Part shown: one piece after another, positions 41,611 to 50,593 of the stretch
Numbering within the stretch: position 1 is the first letter of the stretch
Layout: each line of letters begins with the position of its first letter
Source: Flammeovirgaceae bacterium UBA6059
GTDB lineage: Bacteria; Bacteroidota; Bacteroidia; Cytophagales; Cyclobacteriaceae
Direction: 5' to 3'
NCBI GenBank assembly: GCA_002435755.1
Contig: DIYH01000028.1
Location: forward strand, 124,001-188,000
Length of the DNA: 64,000 bases
Program-made: the position numbers and the translations under genes
Notes under the pieces: generated by a model
Databases searched by the model: none
Told to the model about the DNA's origin: nothing
What the model saw: only the letters and a program-made list of their open reading frames with translations

Positions 41611-44268
41611 TTACTCGGATCTTAGGGTTCTAATAGGGTTAGCGGTGGCAGCACTAATGGTGATGTAGCCTACTGACACCACGGTCAGCCCGAGGCTGAT
41701 TACGGCTGCCAGTCCGAAATTGGTCCAGTTGATTGGGGCATGATAGGCAAACCCACTCAGCCAACTATCCAGTAGATAGTAGGCCAAAGGAGAACTGACT
41801 AGTAGCGCTATGCCGATTAATATGATAAAAGACTTAAACAGCAACATGATGACGGTCGTACTTGAAGCACCCAATACTTTTCTAACACCAATTTCTTTGA
41901 CACGTTTAGCAGCAGTACCAGAAGCGAGACCTAGCATGCCCAGACCCGCAATAAAAATAGATATGAAACTGAAATATTGTAACAGCTCGCTCAGTCTAGT
42001 CTCTTCTTTATATGATTCCGATAGGTGATCTCCAAGCACAGTGTAGGTAAAGGGGCTCTCAGGAAGCAGCCTCGCCCAGGCATTCTCGATAGAGGTAAGT
42101 GTGCCCTCAGACAGGCCAGACTCCAGCTTACAAGCCACAAAATGTGATCGGGCGGCTTGCATGTCGATAACCATAGGCGCGATGGTCCTATGGAGCGAAG
42201 AGAAATTGAAGTTTTTGATCACACCTATCACTCTACCACGGCGAAGGTACCTGCCGTTTTCGTTTTGTGCCTGGTAGGAGATCTGACCACCTATTGCAGC
42301 CTCTGCATCGTTCAAACCGAGTGTTTTTAGTGCCTGCTCATTGATGAGAAATGCGGAGGTATCTGTACTGAAATCTTTGGAGTAGTTCCTGCCGGCGATT
42401 AATTCTATGTCATAAGTCTCTATGAAATGCCTATCAACGTGTAGGCGATTCATGGCCAGCGTATCTGTCGGTCGTCCTGGCAGTTGGAAGGCATAAGACG
42501 CCCCGTAGGGCTGGTCTCCGACTAGCTTATGCGATGTAACGGAAGCGCGCTTGACTCCAGGTATACGCGTCAATTCATTGCTGATCAAATCCGCTTGTTG
42601 ACTCGTAAGATCACTGGAAATATAGAGTGGCACCATTAAGATATCCTCTTTATCAAAGCCCAGGTCTTTGTTCTGGATATACTTCATTTGATCCCCTACC
42701 TGGAATGTCGCCACGATCAGACAGATGCAAATGACATATTGAAATAGTACCTGTCCTTCTCTTAACCATTGAGCTGAGCCGCTACCATGAATAACTCCCT
42801 TAAGCGCCCCTGAAGGATTAAGGCCTGCCATAATCGTAGCAGGATAGAGACCGGCGACCACACTTAAGACTAACATGACCAAAATGAAACTGATGAGCTC
42901 TAGTAGCCATAGATCGTTGAAGAGCACGAGTGGCTTCTCTACGAATGACACAAAATAGGGGAATATGAAATAGCCCAATGTTAGCGCCAGAGCCAGTGAA
43001 ATAGCAAGTACAACAAATGCCTCGGTAATGAACTGAAAGAAAAAATCGGTGCGAAGACCTCCCATAACTTTCCTGATCCCAACCTCTTTGAATCTTGGGA
43101 TGAGTCTGGAAGTAGTCAAACTCACGAAGTTCGTAATAGCCAACAACATAATCAGCCCGGCGATGAGCACAAGCAGCATGAGCTGCTGATAATCAGCATT
43201 AGCCTTCATCTCTCCAGATAAGTCTGAGTGCAAGTAGATATCTTTTATGGGCTGAAGCTCCCCCTGATATCGATCTGCATTTTCACCCAAATACTTGGCG
43301 TAGAATTGAGGCAGGTTGTTTTCCACTTGCTCTGGTTGAGTGCCTTCGGGCAGCTTTAGGTACGTGTAATAGTAGAGTATAGACCAGTTGTCCATGATAT
43401 GCCAAAATGAATGACCAAGCGTGTTAAATGAGCCGATCAGGTCAGCTTTGAAATGGATGTTATCTGGCATATCCTGCATCACAGCTGTGACCTGTAGCCC
43501 GAAGTTCCCTTCATACTCCAGGCGCTTTCCGATAGGGTTTTCATCTCCGAAGTATTTCTTAGCTAACTGTTTACTAATCACGATTGAATTTGGGGAGGCA
43601 AGAGGGTTCTTATCATCTCCAGCTATTATCGGTAGATGAAACAGGCTAAAAATCGAGTTGTCAGCCCAAATCAGGTCAGGTTCGAGAAATCTGTTGGCTC
43701 CTGATTCTAGTGATACTTGGACAGGCAGTCTGTACTTCATGATCCTGGTGGTAGTCTCAATCTCCGGATAATCAGCCTCCAATGCCGGCCCCCAAGGAGC
43801 ACCTGTAAAAGCACTATGATAGGTCTCACCATTCTCCTGTTGGCGATGAGTGATCAGCCGATACACGCTCTCCTTGGCTGGATGCTGGGTATCGTAGGAC
43901 ATCTCAAAGTCCACATATCTGTAAATAAAGAGCACACAGGCAAACCCGAGGGCTAATCCTGTAAGGTTGATGAAAAGCATCGATTTTTGACGCATCATAT
44001 TGCGCCAAGCAACAACGATGTAACTTTTAAACATAGTGAAATTTTTAAGGTTTCGGGTAGTGGCTTCCTCTATGTCACTAAGGCCGCTTGGGGCAAATTC
44101 CTGGAGCGCAGCATCCAGCGCATCCATGAACTTCTGCCCTTGATCCATCCGCTCCTCCACTTGAATGCAGATATGATCGACGATATCCTCGCTCAGCGGA
44201 TCATAGGTGATTCCCTCTTTCTTGAGTCGCTTCTCAATAAGTCTTATTTGATGAGCCTTTAATGACAT
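41611..44268 (-). CDS. FtsX-like ABC transporter permease with prefix domain
   Basis: The 885-residue protein starts with a helical permease-prefix domain (residues 1-80, VDHICIQVEERMDQGQKFMDAL), common to PadR-linked Bacteroidota permeases. Two MacB-like halves follow. Each has an N-terminal helix, a periplasmic domain and FtsX helices; EVGIRKVMGG and EIGVRKVLGAS mark the cytoplasmic loops of the two halves. No ATPase is encoded beside it. It is likely part of a mechanotransmission or export complex with an ATPase made elsewhere. Confidence 0.88.
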   Translation of the reverse strand: MSLKAHQIRLIEKRLKKEGITYDPLSEDIVDHICIQVEERMDQGQKFMDALDAALQEFAPSGLSDIEEATTRNLKNFTMFKSYIVVAWRNMMRQKSMLFINLTGLALGFACVLFIYRYVDFEMSYDTQHPAKESVYRLITHRQQENGETYHSAFTGAPWGPALEADYPEIETTTRIMKYRLPVQVSLESGANRFLEPDLIWADNSIFSLFHLPIIAGDDKNPLASPNSIVISKQLAKKYFGDENPIGKRLEYEGNFGLQVTAVMQDMPDNIHFKADLIGSFNTLGHSFWHIMDNWSILYYYTYLKLPEGTQPEQVENNLPQFYAKYLGENADRYQGELQPIKDIYLHSDLSGEMKANADYQQLMLLVLIAGLIMLLAITNFVSLTTSRLIPRFKEVGIRKVMGGLRTDFFFQFITEAFVVLAISLALALTLGYFIFPYFVSFVEKPLVLFNDLWLLELISFILVMLVLSVVAGLYPATIMAGLNPSGALKGVIHGSGSAQWLREGQVLFQYVICICLIVATFQVGDQMKYIQNKDLGFDKEDILMVPLYISSDLTSQQADLISNELTRIPGVKRASVTSHKLVGDQPYGASYAFQLPGRPTDTLAMNRLHVDRHFIETYDIELIAGRNYSKDFSTDTSAFLINEQALKTLGLNDAEAAIGGQISYQAQNENGRYLRRGRVIGVIKNFNFSSLHRTIAPMVIDMQAARSHFVACKLESGLSEGTLTSIENAWARLLPESPFTYTVLGDHLSESYKEETRLSELLQYFSFISIFIAGLGMLGLASGTAAKRVKEIGVRKVLGASSTTVIMLLFKSFIILIGIALLVSSPLAYYLLDSWLSGFAYHAPINWTNFGLAAVISLGLTVVSVGYITISAATANPIRTLRSE

Positions 44269-44270
44269 AA

Positions 44271-44294
44271 TACATTGCTATACGATGCATTGTA
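44271..44294. promoter_or_regulatory. Candidate PadR operator
   Basis: TACATTGC-N8-GCATTGTA is an inverted repeat with 7 of 8 matching pairs, directly upstream of the permease-padR unit. Arm length and 8-base spacer resemble known PadR sites. Confidence 0.45.
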
Positions 44295-44398
44295 ATAAAA
44301 GTTTATCAAATTGATACAGCCTAATCGAGTAATGGAAGTCTGGGCTCAATAAATATTTTCTAAAACACCATTAAATTTTTGTCTCAAATCTTCTCTAA

Positions 44399-44482
44399 GC
44401 AGTCATTCCCTTCAGGGAATCTATTTTTGGGTTTGGAAACTTAAGTGCAGGACAGCCAAAAACTCCCCACAGGGAGTGACTG
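44399..44482. repeat. Pair of short palindromes in the gap after the PAS-sigma54 gene
   Basis: ATTCCC-TTCA-GGGAAT (44405-44420) and ACTCCC-CACA-GGGAGT (44462-44477) are two hairpins. CAGTCATTCCC (44400-44410) is also complementary to GGGAGTGACTG (44472-44482) with one G-U. The arrangement resembles REP/BIME-type intergenic repeats. Otherwise 44295-44634 holds nothing I can support. Confidence 0.5.
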
Positions 44483-44634
44483 TAGGAGCGGATAGTGGTT
44501 TGAACGCAGGATTAAGGATGTTTACTAGGTGCCTAATTCGAAATCCTTTTTCTAAAAAGGATAAGCCGGATTTTTCTGGCCCAACGGCTCCTTCTGGTTG
44601 ACTAATGTCATAGTACGTATGTCTTTAATAAACC

Positions 44635-46761
44635 TTATTTTCTGACCGCTAGCATCTTCTTCTCAATACCGAGTTTCTTCATTTTAGCGAAAAGCGTTTT
44701 GTAGTTCATTTGCAGTATCTCTGCCGCTCCACCTGCACCACTAACTTTGCCTTTGGTGGTACCTAGGACGCGAAGAATGTAATCTCGCTGCATCGCTTCG
44801 AAAGACACTAACCCATCATCCTTGGCCTTTGCACCTTTCGTTTCAGGCAGCCAAGCCCCTGGATACAGCGTTGTGCCATCTTCAATGATTACCGCCCGCT
44901 CAATCAGGTTTTCGAGCTCTCTGATATTTCCCGGGAATGAGTATTTCATTAAAGCATCAATGGTCTTTTTAGAAACTCGTTTGAAGGCCTTCCCTGCCTT
45001 AGCGGTATACTTCTCCAAAAAAAATTCGGCTAATAGAGGAATGTCTTCTTTTCTTTCTCTGAGGGGAATGTTGTGGATAGGAAAGACATTGAGTCGATAG
45101 TAGAGGTCTTCTCGAAATGTGCCCTCACCTACCATCTGCTCAAGTTTACGATTAGTAGCCGCTATGATTCTCACATTCACCTTGACCGTTTTTCCACCGA
45201 GTACGTCAAACTCACCCTCTTGAAGTACCCTTAAGAGTTTGGCTTGTAATTCTACCGGCACTTCTCCTATCTCATCCAAAAAGATCGTGCCTCCGTTAGC
45301 CAGTGTGAACTTGCCTTCCTTATCAGAAAATGCGCCTGTGAACGAGCCCTTCTTATGTCCAAAAAGCTCGCTTTCAAAAAGCTCTTTGGGTATCGTGGCA
45401 CAGTTGACCTTGATCAATGCATGGTCTTTCCGCTGGCTATTTTGGTGTAAGGCGTTGGCAAGTAACTCCTTACCCGTGCCAGATTCGCCGGTAATAAGTA
45501 CTGTTGTTTCTGTGGGCGCCACTTGTTCGACCTGCTTGAGCACTTTGGCATAGCTGTCACTTTGACAAACAATATTTTCAAAATTGCTCTCGCTTAAGAT
45601 CCGTTCTTGCAGATACTCATTCTCCTTTTCCAATCGGTTTTTGAGCGTCTGGATCTCGTCGAAAGCATTTCTAAGGTCTGCTTCATGTTGCTTCCTATCG
45701 GAAATATCTCTGAGAATCGCACAATTGAGATTTTGTCCTTGATATCGAATGAGGTTGACAGAGATATCTACCGGAAATTGCGAACCGTCCTTACGAGTGG
45801 CCTTCCACTCCATGCGGAAATGCCTTCTTTTTTTGATATCTTCAAAATGCTGAAACCACCAGGCTTGATCAATATCATCGTCCAGATCATATATCGTGAC
45901 ATTTTGAAACTCTTCTTCACTGAAGCCTAGCTGCTGTATGGCCGACTTGCTGAAGTCCTGCAATCTTCCCTCCTCATCCCAGATGAAGACGATATCATTG
46001 GACTGATTGATGATCTCCTTGTACAGGTAGAGCGAAAGTGTGTTTTCCTGTTGTTCAGTAACATCCTGGTAAACACCAACCACTTTGTTGATCTTGTCTT
46101 TGACCATTACGGGCTGGCCAGCACATCTCAACCATTTCTTCTCACTTTTCGCGTTCGAAATTTCTAATATTTCATCAAAAGGCTCGCCTTTTACAAGTAC
46201 GTTTGAGATCAACTCCTGAAACCGGTCAGGGTCCTTAAAGAATCGAATCAGGTTGATCGGGCGAATATCTTCGCTCTGTTCAACGCCAAAAAGCTGCAAT
46301 GTCTGGTCTGTGGCAATGATTGAGTTATCCTGAAGGTTGAGTTTCCAGCCACCTACTTTTACCAGAAGCTCAGCCTGATCAAGAACTCTTTTGTAGAAAG
46401 AAGAGTCTGTGATCTCTTTGACTATTGCACACAAAGCACTTTTTCTGTTATTTGAGAAAAACTGCGCAAATACCTCAACCTCATATAGGAAGCCATCCTT
46501 TTTCTTATGGACCGTTTTGAAGTTCACAGTGCCCTCTGACTGCACTTCATCCCAATGCTTTTGCCATTGCTCTTCTGTAGTTCTAGGGTTGACATCATAG
46601 ATATTGAGCGATGTAGCCTCCTTTTTGGTATACCCCAGCTTATCACAAAGCGTCTGATTCAGATAAACGAGTCGACCGGCCTGATCAATCCACATGATCT
46701 CATAAGGCAAATGATCGAGTTGCCACTCCTTCGCTTCGAATAAGAATTCTGGTAAGTCCAT
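44635..46761 (-). CDS. PAS-domain sigma54-dependent transcriptional activator
   Basis: The 708-residue protein begins with three PAS domains (about residues 15-120, 130-235 and 240-360), then a short coiled coil. The AAA+ domain has Walker A GESGTGKEL, the sigma54-contacting GSFTGAF loop and Walker B GGTIFLDEIGE. The C-terminal Fis-type helix-turn-helix has GGAAEILQMNYKTLFAKMKKL. There is no receiver domain, so it senses a signal through PAS, perhaps a ligand or redox state. It is divergent from the pirin group, whose promoter looks sigma54-dependent. Confidence 0.93.
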   Translation of the reverse strand: MDLPEFLFEAKEWQLDHLPYEIMWIDQAGRLVYLNQTLCDKLGYTKKEATSLNIYDVNPRTTEEQWQKHWDEVQSEGTVNFKTVHKKKDGFLYEVEVFAQFFSNNRKSALCAIVKEITDSSFYKRVLDQAELLVKVGGWKLNLQDNSIIATDQTLQLFGVEQSEDIRPINLIRFFKDPDRFQELISNVLVKGEPFDEILEISNAKSEKKWLRCAGQPVMVKDKINKVVGVYQDVTEQQENTLSLYLYKEIINQSNDIVFIWDEEGRLQDFSKSAIQQLGFSEEEFQNVTIYDLDDDIDQAWWFQHFEDIKKRRHFRMEWKATRKDGSQFPVDISVNLIRYQGQNLNCAILRDISDRKQHEADLRNAFDEIQTLKNRLEKENEYLQERILSESNFENIVCQSDSYAKVLKQVEQVAPTETTVLITGESGTGKELLANALHQNSQRKDHALIKVNCATIPKELFESELFGHKKGSFTGAFSDKEGKFTLANGGTIFLDEIGEVPVELQAKLLRVLQEGEFDVLGGKTVKVNVRIIAATNRKLEQMVGEGTFREDLYYRLNVFPIHNIPLRERKEDIPLLAEFFLEKYTAKAGKAFKRVSKKTIDALMKYSFPGNIRELENLIERAVIIEDGTTLYPGAWLPETKGAKAKDDGLVSFEAMQRDYILRVLGTTKGKVSGAGGAAEILQMNYKTLFAKMKKLGIEKKMLAVRK

Positions 46762-46790
46762 GGTACAAAGTTGAATAAAACGTTACACAA

Positions 46791-46817
46791 TTTCTCATAT
46801 AACAGAATTTTCTCATA
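46791..46817 (+). promoter_or_regulatory. Possible upstream activator sites
   Basis: TTTCTCATA occurs at 46791-46799 and 46809-46817, a direct repeat with an 18-base period, about 100 bases before the predicted pirin transcript start. This is the range used by sigma54 activators. Confidence 0.35.
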
Positions 46818-46879
46818 AAGTAGAAAAAAAGAAGTAGTTGATTTTTACTCTAACCACTGACAATCAATTACTTATGAAT

Positions 46880-46895
46880 TGGCATGCCATTAGCC
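46880..46895 (+). promoter_or_regulatory. Candidate sigma54 promoter of the pirin group
   Basis: TGGCATG-N4-TAGCC has GG and GC 12 bases apart, matching the sigma54 -24/-12 box except for A in place of the second T. Transcription would start near 46906, 14 bases before the pirin ATG at 46920. Confidence 0.5.
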
Positions 46896-46919
46896 AAGAG
46901 AAAAGCAAATGCCAAGACA

Positions 46920-47813
46920 ATGAAAAGAAAAGAATTTTTACTCAAATCAGTATTAGGAACACTCGGGGGAAGCCTTGGAGCAGGGATAGGAACTAAAGCA
47001 GCAAGCAAGGAAACTGATCTGGCCAACTCCTCAGAGAAGGCATTGGAAGAAAAAATAGAACAAGTAGGATTTAACCACATCAAGACAATGGAAACAAAAA
47101 CAGCAACCACAGTTCTGCACAAAGCAGGCACAAGAGGACATGCCAACCACGGCTGGCTCAACTCATTTCATACATTCAGCTTCGCTAACTACTACAACCC
47201 TGACCGGGTACAGTTCGGCGCATTGAGAGTGCTCAACGATGACACTGTCGCTCCTGGTATGGGCTTTGGTACGCACCCTCATGAAAACATGGAGATCATC
47301 TCTATACCGCTAAAGGGAGACCTAGAGCACAAAGACAGCATGGGCAATACCAAAGTGATCAAAGAAGGAGAGATCCAGGTGATGAGCGCTGGTACAGGTG
47401 TATTTCACAGTGAGTACAACAAGAATAAGGACAAGGAAGTGAAGTTTCTTCAAATCTGGATCTTCCCAAATGCCAAAGATGTGACTCCACGATATGACCA
47501 GATCGAGATCGCTGAGCTAGTCAAGCCAAATACCTTCTCTCAGATCCTTTCGCCAAAAGCGGATGATCAGGGTGTATGGATCCATCAAGATGCATGGTTC
47601 CACATGGGACAGTTTGATCAGAACACCTTGACCAACTACAAAATTCAAAAAGAAGGCAATGGAGTGTATGCATTTGTCCTTGAAGGAGATGCAGAAATCA
47701 ATGGCCAAAAATTAGAAACAAGAGACGGTCTCGGGATCACTGACACCAACAATATCGAAGTGCAGGCCAATGCCGGTGCAAAGATCTTATTGATGGAAAT
47801 CCCAATGAGCTAA
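46920..47813 (+). CDS. Pirin-family protein with an export-type N-terminus
   Basis: Pirins are bicupin metal proteins, some with quercetinase activity. The 297-residue protein has the metal site GTHPHENMEIISIPL and the GTGVFHSEYN second block. Unlike ordinary pirins it carries about 45 extra N-terminal residues: KRKEFLLKSVLG followed by a Gly/Ala-rich hydrophobic stretch, like a Tat-type signal with Lys-Arg in place of twin Arg. The start at 46920 is preferred over 46884 because a likely sigma54 promoter covers the latter. It heads the group with the next two or three genes. Confidence 0.88.
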   Translation: MKRKEFLLKSVLGTLGGSLGAGIGTKAASKETDLANSSEKALEEKIEQVGFNHIKTMETKTATTVLHKAGTRGHANHGWLNSFHTFSFANYYNPDRVQFGALRVLNDDTVAPGMGFGTHPHENMEIISIPLKGDLEHKDSMGNTKVIKEGEIQVMSAGTGVFHSEYNKNKDKEVKFLQIWIFPNAKDVTPRYDQIEIAELVKPNTFSQILSPKADDQGVWIHQDAWFHMGQFDQNTLTNYKIQKEGNGVYAFVLEGDAEINGQKLETRDGLGITDTNNIEVQANAGAKILLMEIPMS

Positions 47814-47845
47814 TAGAATTCAATAAAACTTAAACAACTGTAAAA

Positions 47846-48604
47846 ATGAAAAAGCAAGTATTAACCTTGGCAATGTTGATGATAGTGTCATTGGCATCCG
47901 CTCAATGGAATCAGTATAACCCAAATCCAAATAACGATCCAGCTAACGCTTCAAAAGAGCTGCTAAACCCGACTAATCATGCTTTGTTGCTGATTGATCA
48001 CCAGAGTCAGATGGCATTCGCGGTAGAGTCTCAGCCGATCGAAGAATTGAGAAACAATCTCGGACTACTTTCTGCTTCGGCTTCACTGTATGAAGTGCCA
48101 ACCGTTGTGACAACAGTAGCTGAAAAATCATTTAGTGGGCCGGTGTTCCCCGAGATCAGAGAGTACTTCGGAGAAGACTATATCGATCGTTCCACGATGA
48201 ACTCCTGGGAAGACAAGCGGGTAGTTGAAGCGATCAATGCATTCGAGAAGCCTAAGTTGGTGATCGCTGGTTTATGGACTGAGGTATGTACACTTTCAGC
48301 AGCGCTTTCCGCGCTAGAGGATGGATATGACGTGTACGTCGTAGCTGATGCAAGTGGTGGCACCTCACAGGAGGCCCACGACATGGCCATGACACGTATG
48401 ATCCAGGCTGGGGTAAAGCCCATCACTTCTCTTCAGTACCTACTGGAAATCCATAGGGACTGGGCACGTGATGAAGTGTACATGGATGTCGTCAACATCT
48501 CTAAAAGATACGGTGGTGCCTATGGTCTAGGGATAGACTACATCAAAACCATGAACAAGTGGCTCACAGGTAAAGAAGCCAGTGAGGCTGGCACAAAGAA
48601 GTAA
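47846..48604 (+). CDS. Exported isochorismatase-fold hydrolase (YcaC-like)
   Basis: The 252-residue protein has a Sec signal peptide (VLTLAMLMIVSLASAQ). The cysteine-hydrolase domain has the catalytic Asp in ALLLIDHQSQ near residue 52 and the nucleophilic Cys in GLWTEVCTLSAALSA near 150. A C-terminal extension follows the core. YcaC-like enzymes act on small amides, but the substrate is unknown. It lies 32 bases after the pirin gene and is followed by a hairpin. Confidence 0.88.
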   Translation: MKKQVLTLAMLMIVSLASAQWNQYNPNPNNDPANASKELLNPTNHALLLIDHQSQMAFAVESQPIEELRNNLGLLSASASLYEVPTVVTTVAEKSFSGPVFPEIREYFGEDYIDRSTMNSWEDKRVVEAINAFEKPKLVIAGLWTEVCTLSAALSALEDGYDVYVVADASGGTSQEAHDMAMTRMIQAGVKPITSLQYLLEIHRDWARDEVYMDVVNISKRYGGAYGLGIDYIKTMNKWLTGKEASEAGTKK

Positions 48605-48616
48605 TATGAAACTAAG

Positions 48617-48643
48617 AAGGTGAGGGTCGTTTACCCTCACCTT
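48617..48643 (+). other. Intercistronic hairpin between hydrolase and amidohydrolase genes
   Basis: AAGGTGAGGGT and ACCCTCACCTT form an 11-base perfect stem with a 5-base loop. No T run follows, so it is more likely a processing or stability element than a full terminator. It ends 18 bases before the next ATG. Confidence 0.6.
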
Positions 48644-48661
48644 TCGCTAAAGCTAGAAATC

Positions 48662-50470
48662 ATGAAGTCGTTATCTATAAAAGCATTATTAGCACTATTC
48701 ATCGCCACCGCAATGTACGCGTGCGGTACTACTGAGCAACAAAAAACTGAAACTGCTGACTTGATTGTACATAACGCCAAAGTGGCAGTAATGGATAAAG
48801 CCACGACCATGGCACAAGCTATCGCAATAAAAGATGGCCTGGTTCTGGCAACAGGTACATCAAACGAATTGTTAAAGCTTAAAGGGGATGAGACAAAGGT
48901 CATTGACGCTAAGGGCAGAACAATTATTCCAGGACTAAATGACTCTCATCTACACCTCACACGTGGTGGCCGATTCTTTAATGCAGAGTTGAGATGGGAC
49001 GGTGTTAAGACCTTGACCAGAGCGCTTGAGATGCTCAAAGAGCAAGCTGAGAGGACTCCCGAGGGACAGTGGGTCCGCGTCATCGGTGGTTGGAGTCCAT
49101 TTCAATTTGAAGAAAAGAGATTTCCAACACCTGAAGAGATCAATGAGGCAACAGGCGATGTACCAACCTATGTGCTGTTCCTATACAGCAGGGCCTGGCT
49201 CAATCAAGCAGGGCTTGAAGCTCTTGGAATAGACGAGAACACCCAAGCTCCGGAAGGTAGCTCCTTTGAAAAAGGCCCTGATGGTAAGTTGACTGGTGTA
49301 CTCTTGGCAGAACCGAATCCCACCATCCTTTATGCCAGAATTGGCTCTTTGCCTCCACTTACTGAAGAAGAAATGGTCAATGGTACGAAGCAGTTTTACC
49401 GTGAGCTCAACACGTTCGGCATTACCAGCGGTATCGATGCTGGGGGTGGTGGTCACAAGTTTCCCAAAGACTATTCAGGTACGAAAACACTCGCAGATGC
49501 CGGTGAAATGCCCATCCGTCTTTCCTATTATCTGTTTCCTCAAAATAAGGGTGCAGAGTACGAGGAATTCCAGGAATGGATGGAAACCAATGAAGTGGGC
49601 CACAATGGTGAAATCCACCTCGACCATGGCTATGAGCTAGAGGGCGGAGGAGAATTCCTGGCATGGAGCGCTGGTGATTTCGAGAATTTCCTTGCACCAC
49701 AACCAATGCTTGAAGACCGCCCAACCTGGAGAGAGGATCTCAAACGAGTAATTCGCCTACATGTAGACAATGGATGGCCATTTAGAATCCATGCTACCTA
49801 TGGTGAAACGATCGCCAACATACTCGACGTTATTGAGGAAGTCAACGCAGAAACCAACGGCAAACTAGCACGGAAGCGATGGCTTTTTGATCATGCTGAA
49901 ACAGTCAAAGAAGAAGATCTGGCTCGAGTAAAAGCACTTAACGGTGGCATTGCCATCCAGGCCCGTATGGCTTACGCCGGGGAATTCTTTGTAGAACGCT
50001 ATGGTGCAGAGAAGGCAAAACAGGCTCCTCCAGTGAAAAAAATGATGGAGCTCGGTTTACCCGTAGGAGCCGGTACCGATGGTACTCGTGTAGCTAGCTA
50101 TAATCCATGGCCTGCTTTGTATTGGTTGATTACTGGAAAGACCGTAGGTGACTTCCAATTGGCAGAAGCCGCCAATCAATTGACCAGGGAAGAAGCACTT
50201 CATCTGTACACCAAAGGAAGCGCATGGGTCTCCCAGGAGGAAGACGTGAAGGGCACATTAGAAAATGGCATGTATGCTGATTTCGCAATACTGTCTGACG
50301 ACTATTTCACCGTACCCGAAAAAGAGATCAATGACCTTACTTCTGTATTAACAGTCGTTGGAGGTGACGTGGTGTATGGTGCCGACGAGTTTGCATCAAT
50401 GACTCCCGCTCTACCGGAACCAATCCCTTCCTGGTCACCTGTCAAGTTCTACGGAGGATTTCAGAAATAA
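48662..50470 (+). CDS. YtcJ-like amidohydrolase, lipoprotein
   Basis: The 602-residue protein has a lipoprotein-type signal (LLALFIATAMYACG) and an amidohydrolase family 3 domain. PGLNDSHLHL carries the first metal His pair, IHATYGE and FDHAE further ligands, and GAGTDGTR the last Asp. The start at 48662 gives the signal peptide at the right place; the frame is open 14 codons further into the upstream hairpin. It probably hydrolyses amide bonds in the periplasm. A terminator follows. Confidence 0.9.
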   Translation: MKSLSIKALLALFIATAMYACGTTEQQKTETADLIVHNAKVAVMDKATTMAQAIAIKDGLVLATGTSNELLKLKGDETKVIDAKGRTIIPGLNDSHLHLTRGGRFFNAELRWDGVKTLTRALEMLKEQAERTPEGQWVRVIGGWSPFQFEEKRFPTPEEINEATGDVPTYVLFLYSRAWLNQAGLEALGIDENTQAPEGSSFEKGPDGKLTGVLLAEPNPTILYARIGSLPPLTEEEMVNGTKQFYRELNTFGITSGIDAGGGGHKFPKDYSGTKTLADAGEMPIRLSYYLFPQNKGAEYEEFQEWMETNEVGHNGEIHLDHGYELEGGGEFLAWSAGDFENFLAPQPMLEDRPTWREDLKRVIRLHVDNGWPFRIHATYGETIANILDVIEEVNAETNGKLARKRWLFDHAETVKEEDLARVKALNGGIAIQARMAYAGEFFVERYGAEKAKQAPPVKKMMELGLPVGAGTDGTRVASYNPWPALYWLITGKTVGDFQLAEAANQLTREEALHLYTKGSAWVSQEEDVKGTLENGMYADFAILSDDYFTVPEKEINDLTSVLTVVGGDVVYGADEFASMTPALPEPIPSWSPVKFYGGFQK

Positions 50471-50479
50471 ACTACTTGA

Positions 50480-50507
50480 AAGGTCAGCACATATGCTGGC
50501 CTTTTCT
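50480..50507 (+). terminator. Terminator of the amidohydrolase gene
   Basis: AAGGTCAGCA (50480-50489) pairs with TGCTGGCCTT (50494-50503; one G-U) around CATA, then a T/C-rich tract. Confidence 0.75.
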
Positions 50508-50593
50508 TCCTTCCGGAAATCATCTTATCAATTGCTGGTTCTGTTCGTGCATCAACAGCAACCTGTTCTATAAATATTGGAAAGGAGTTAGCC

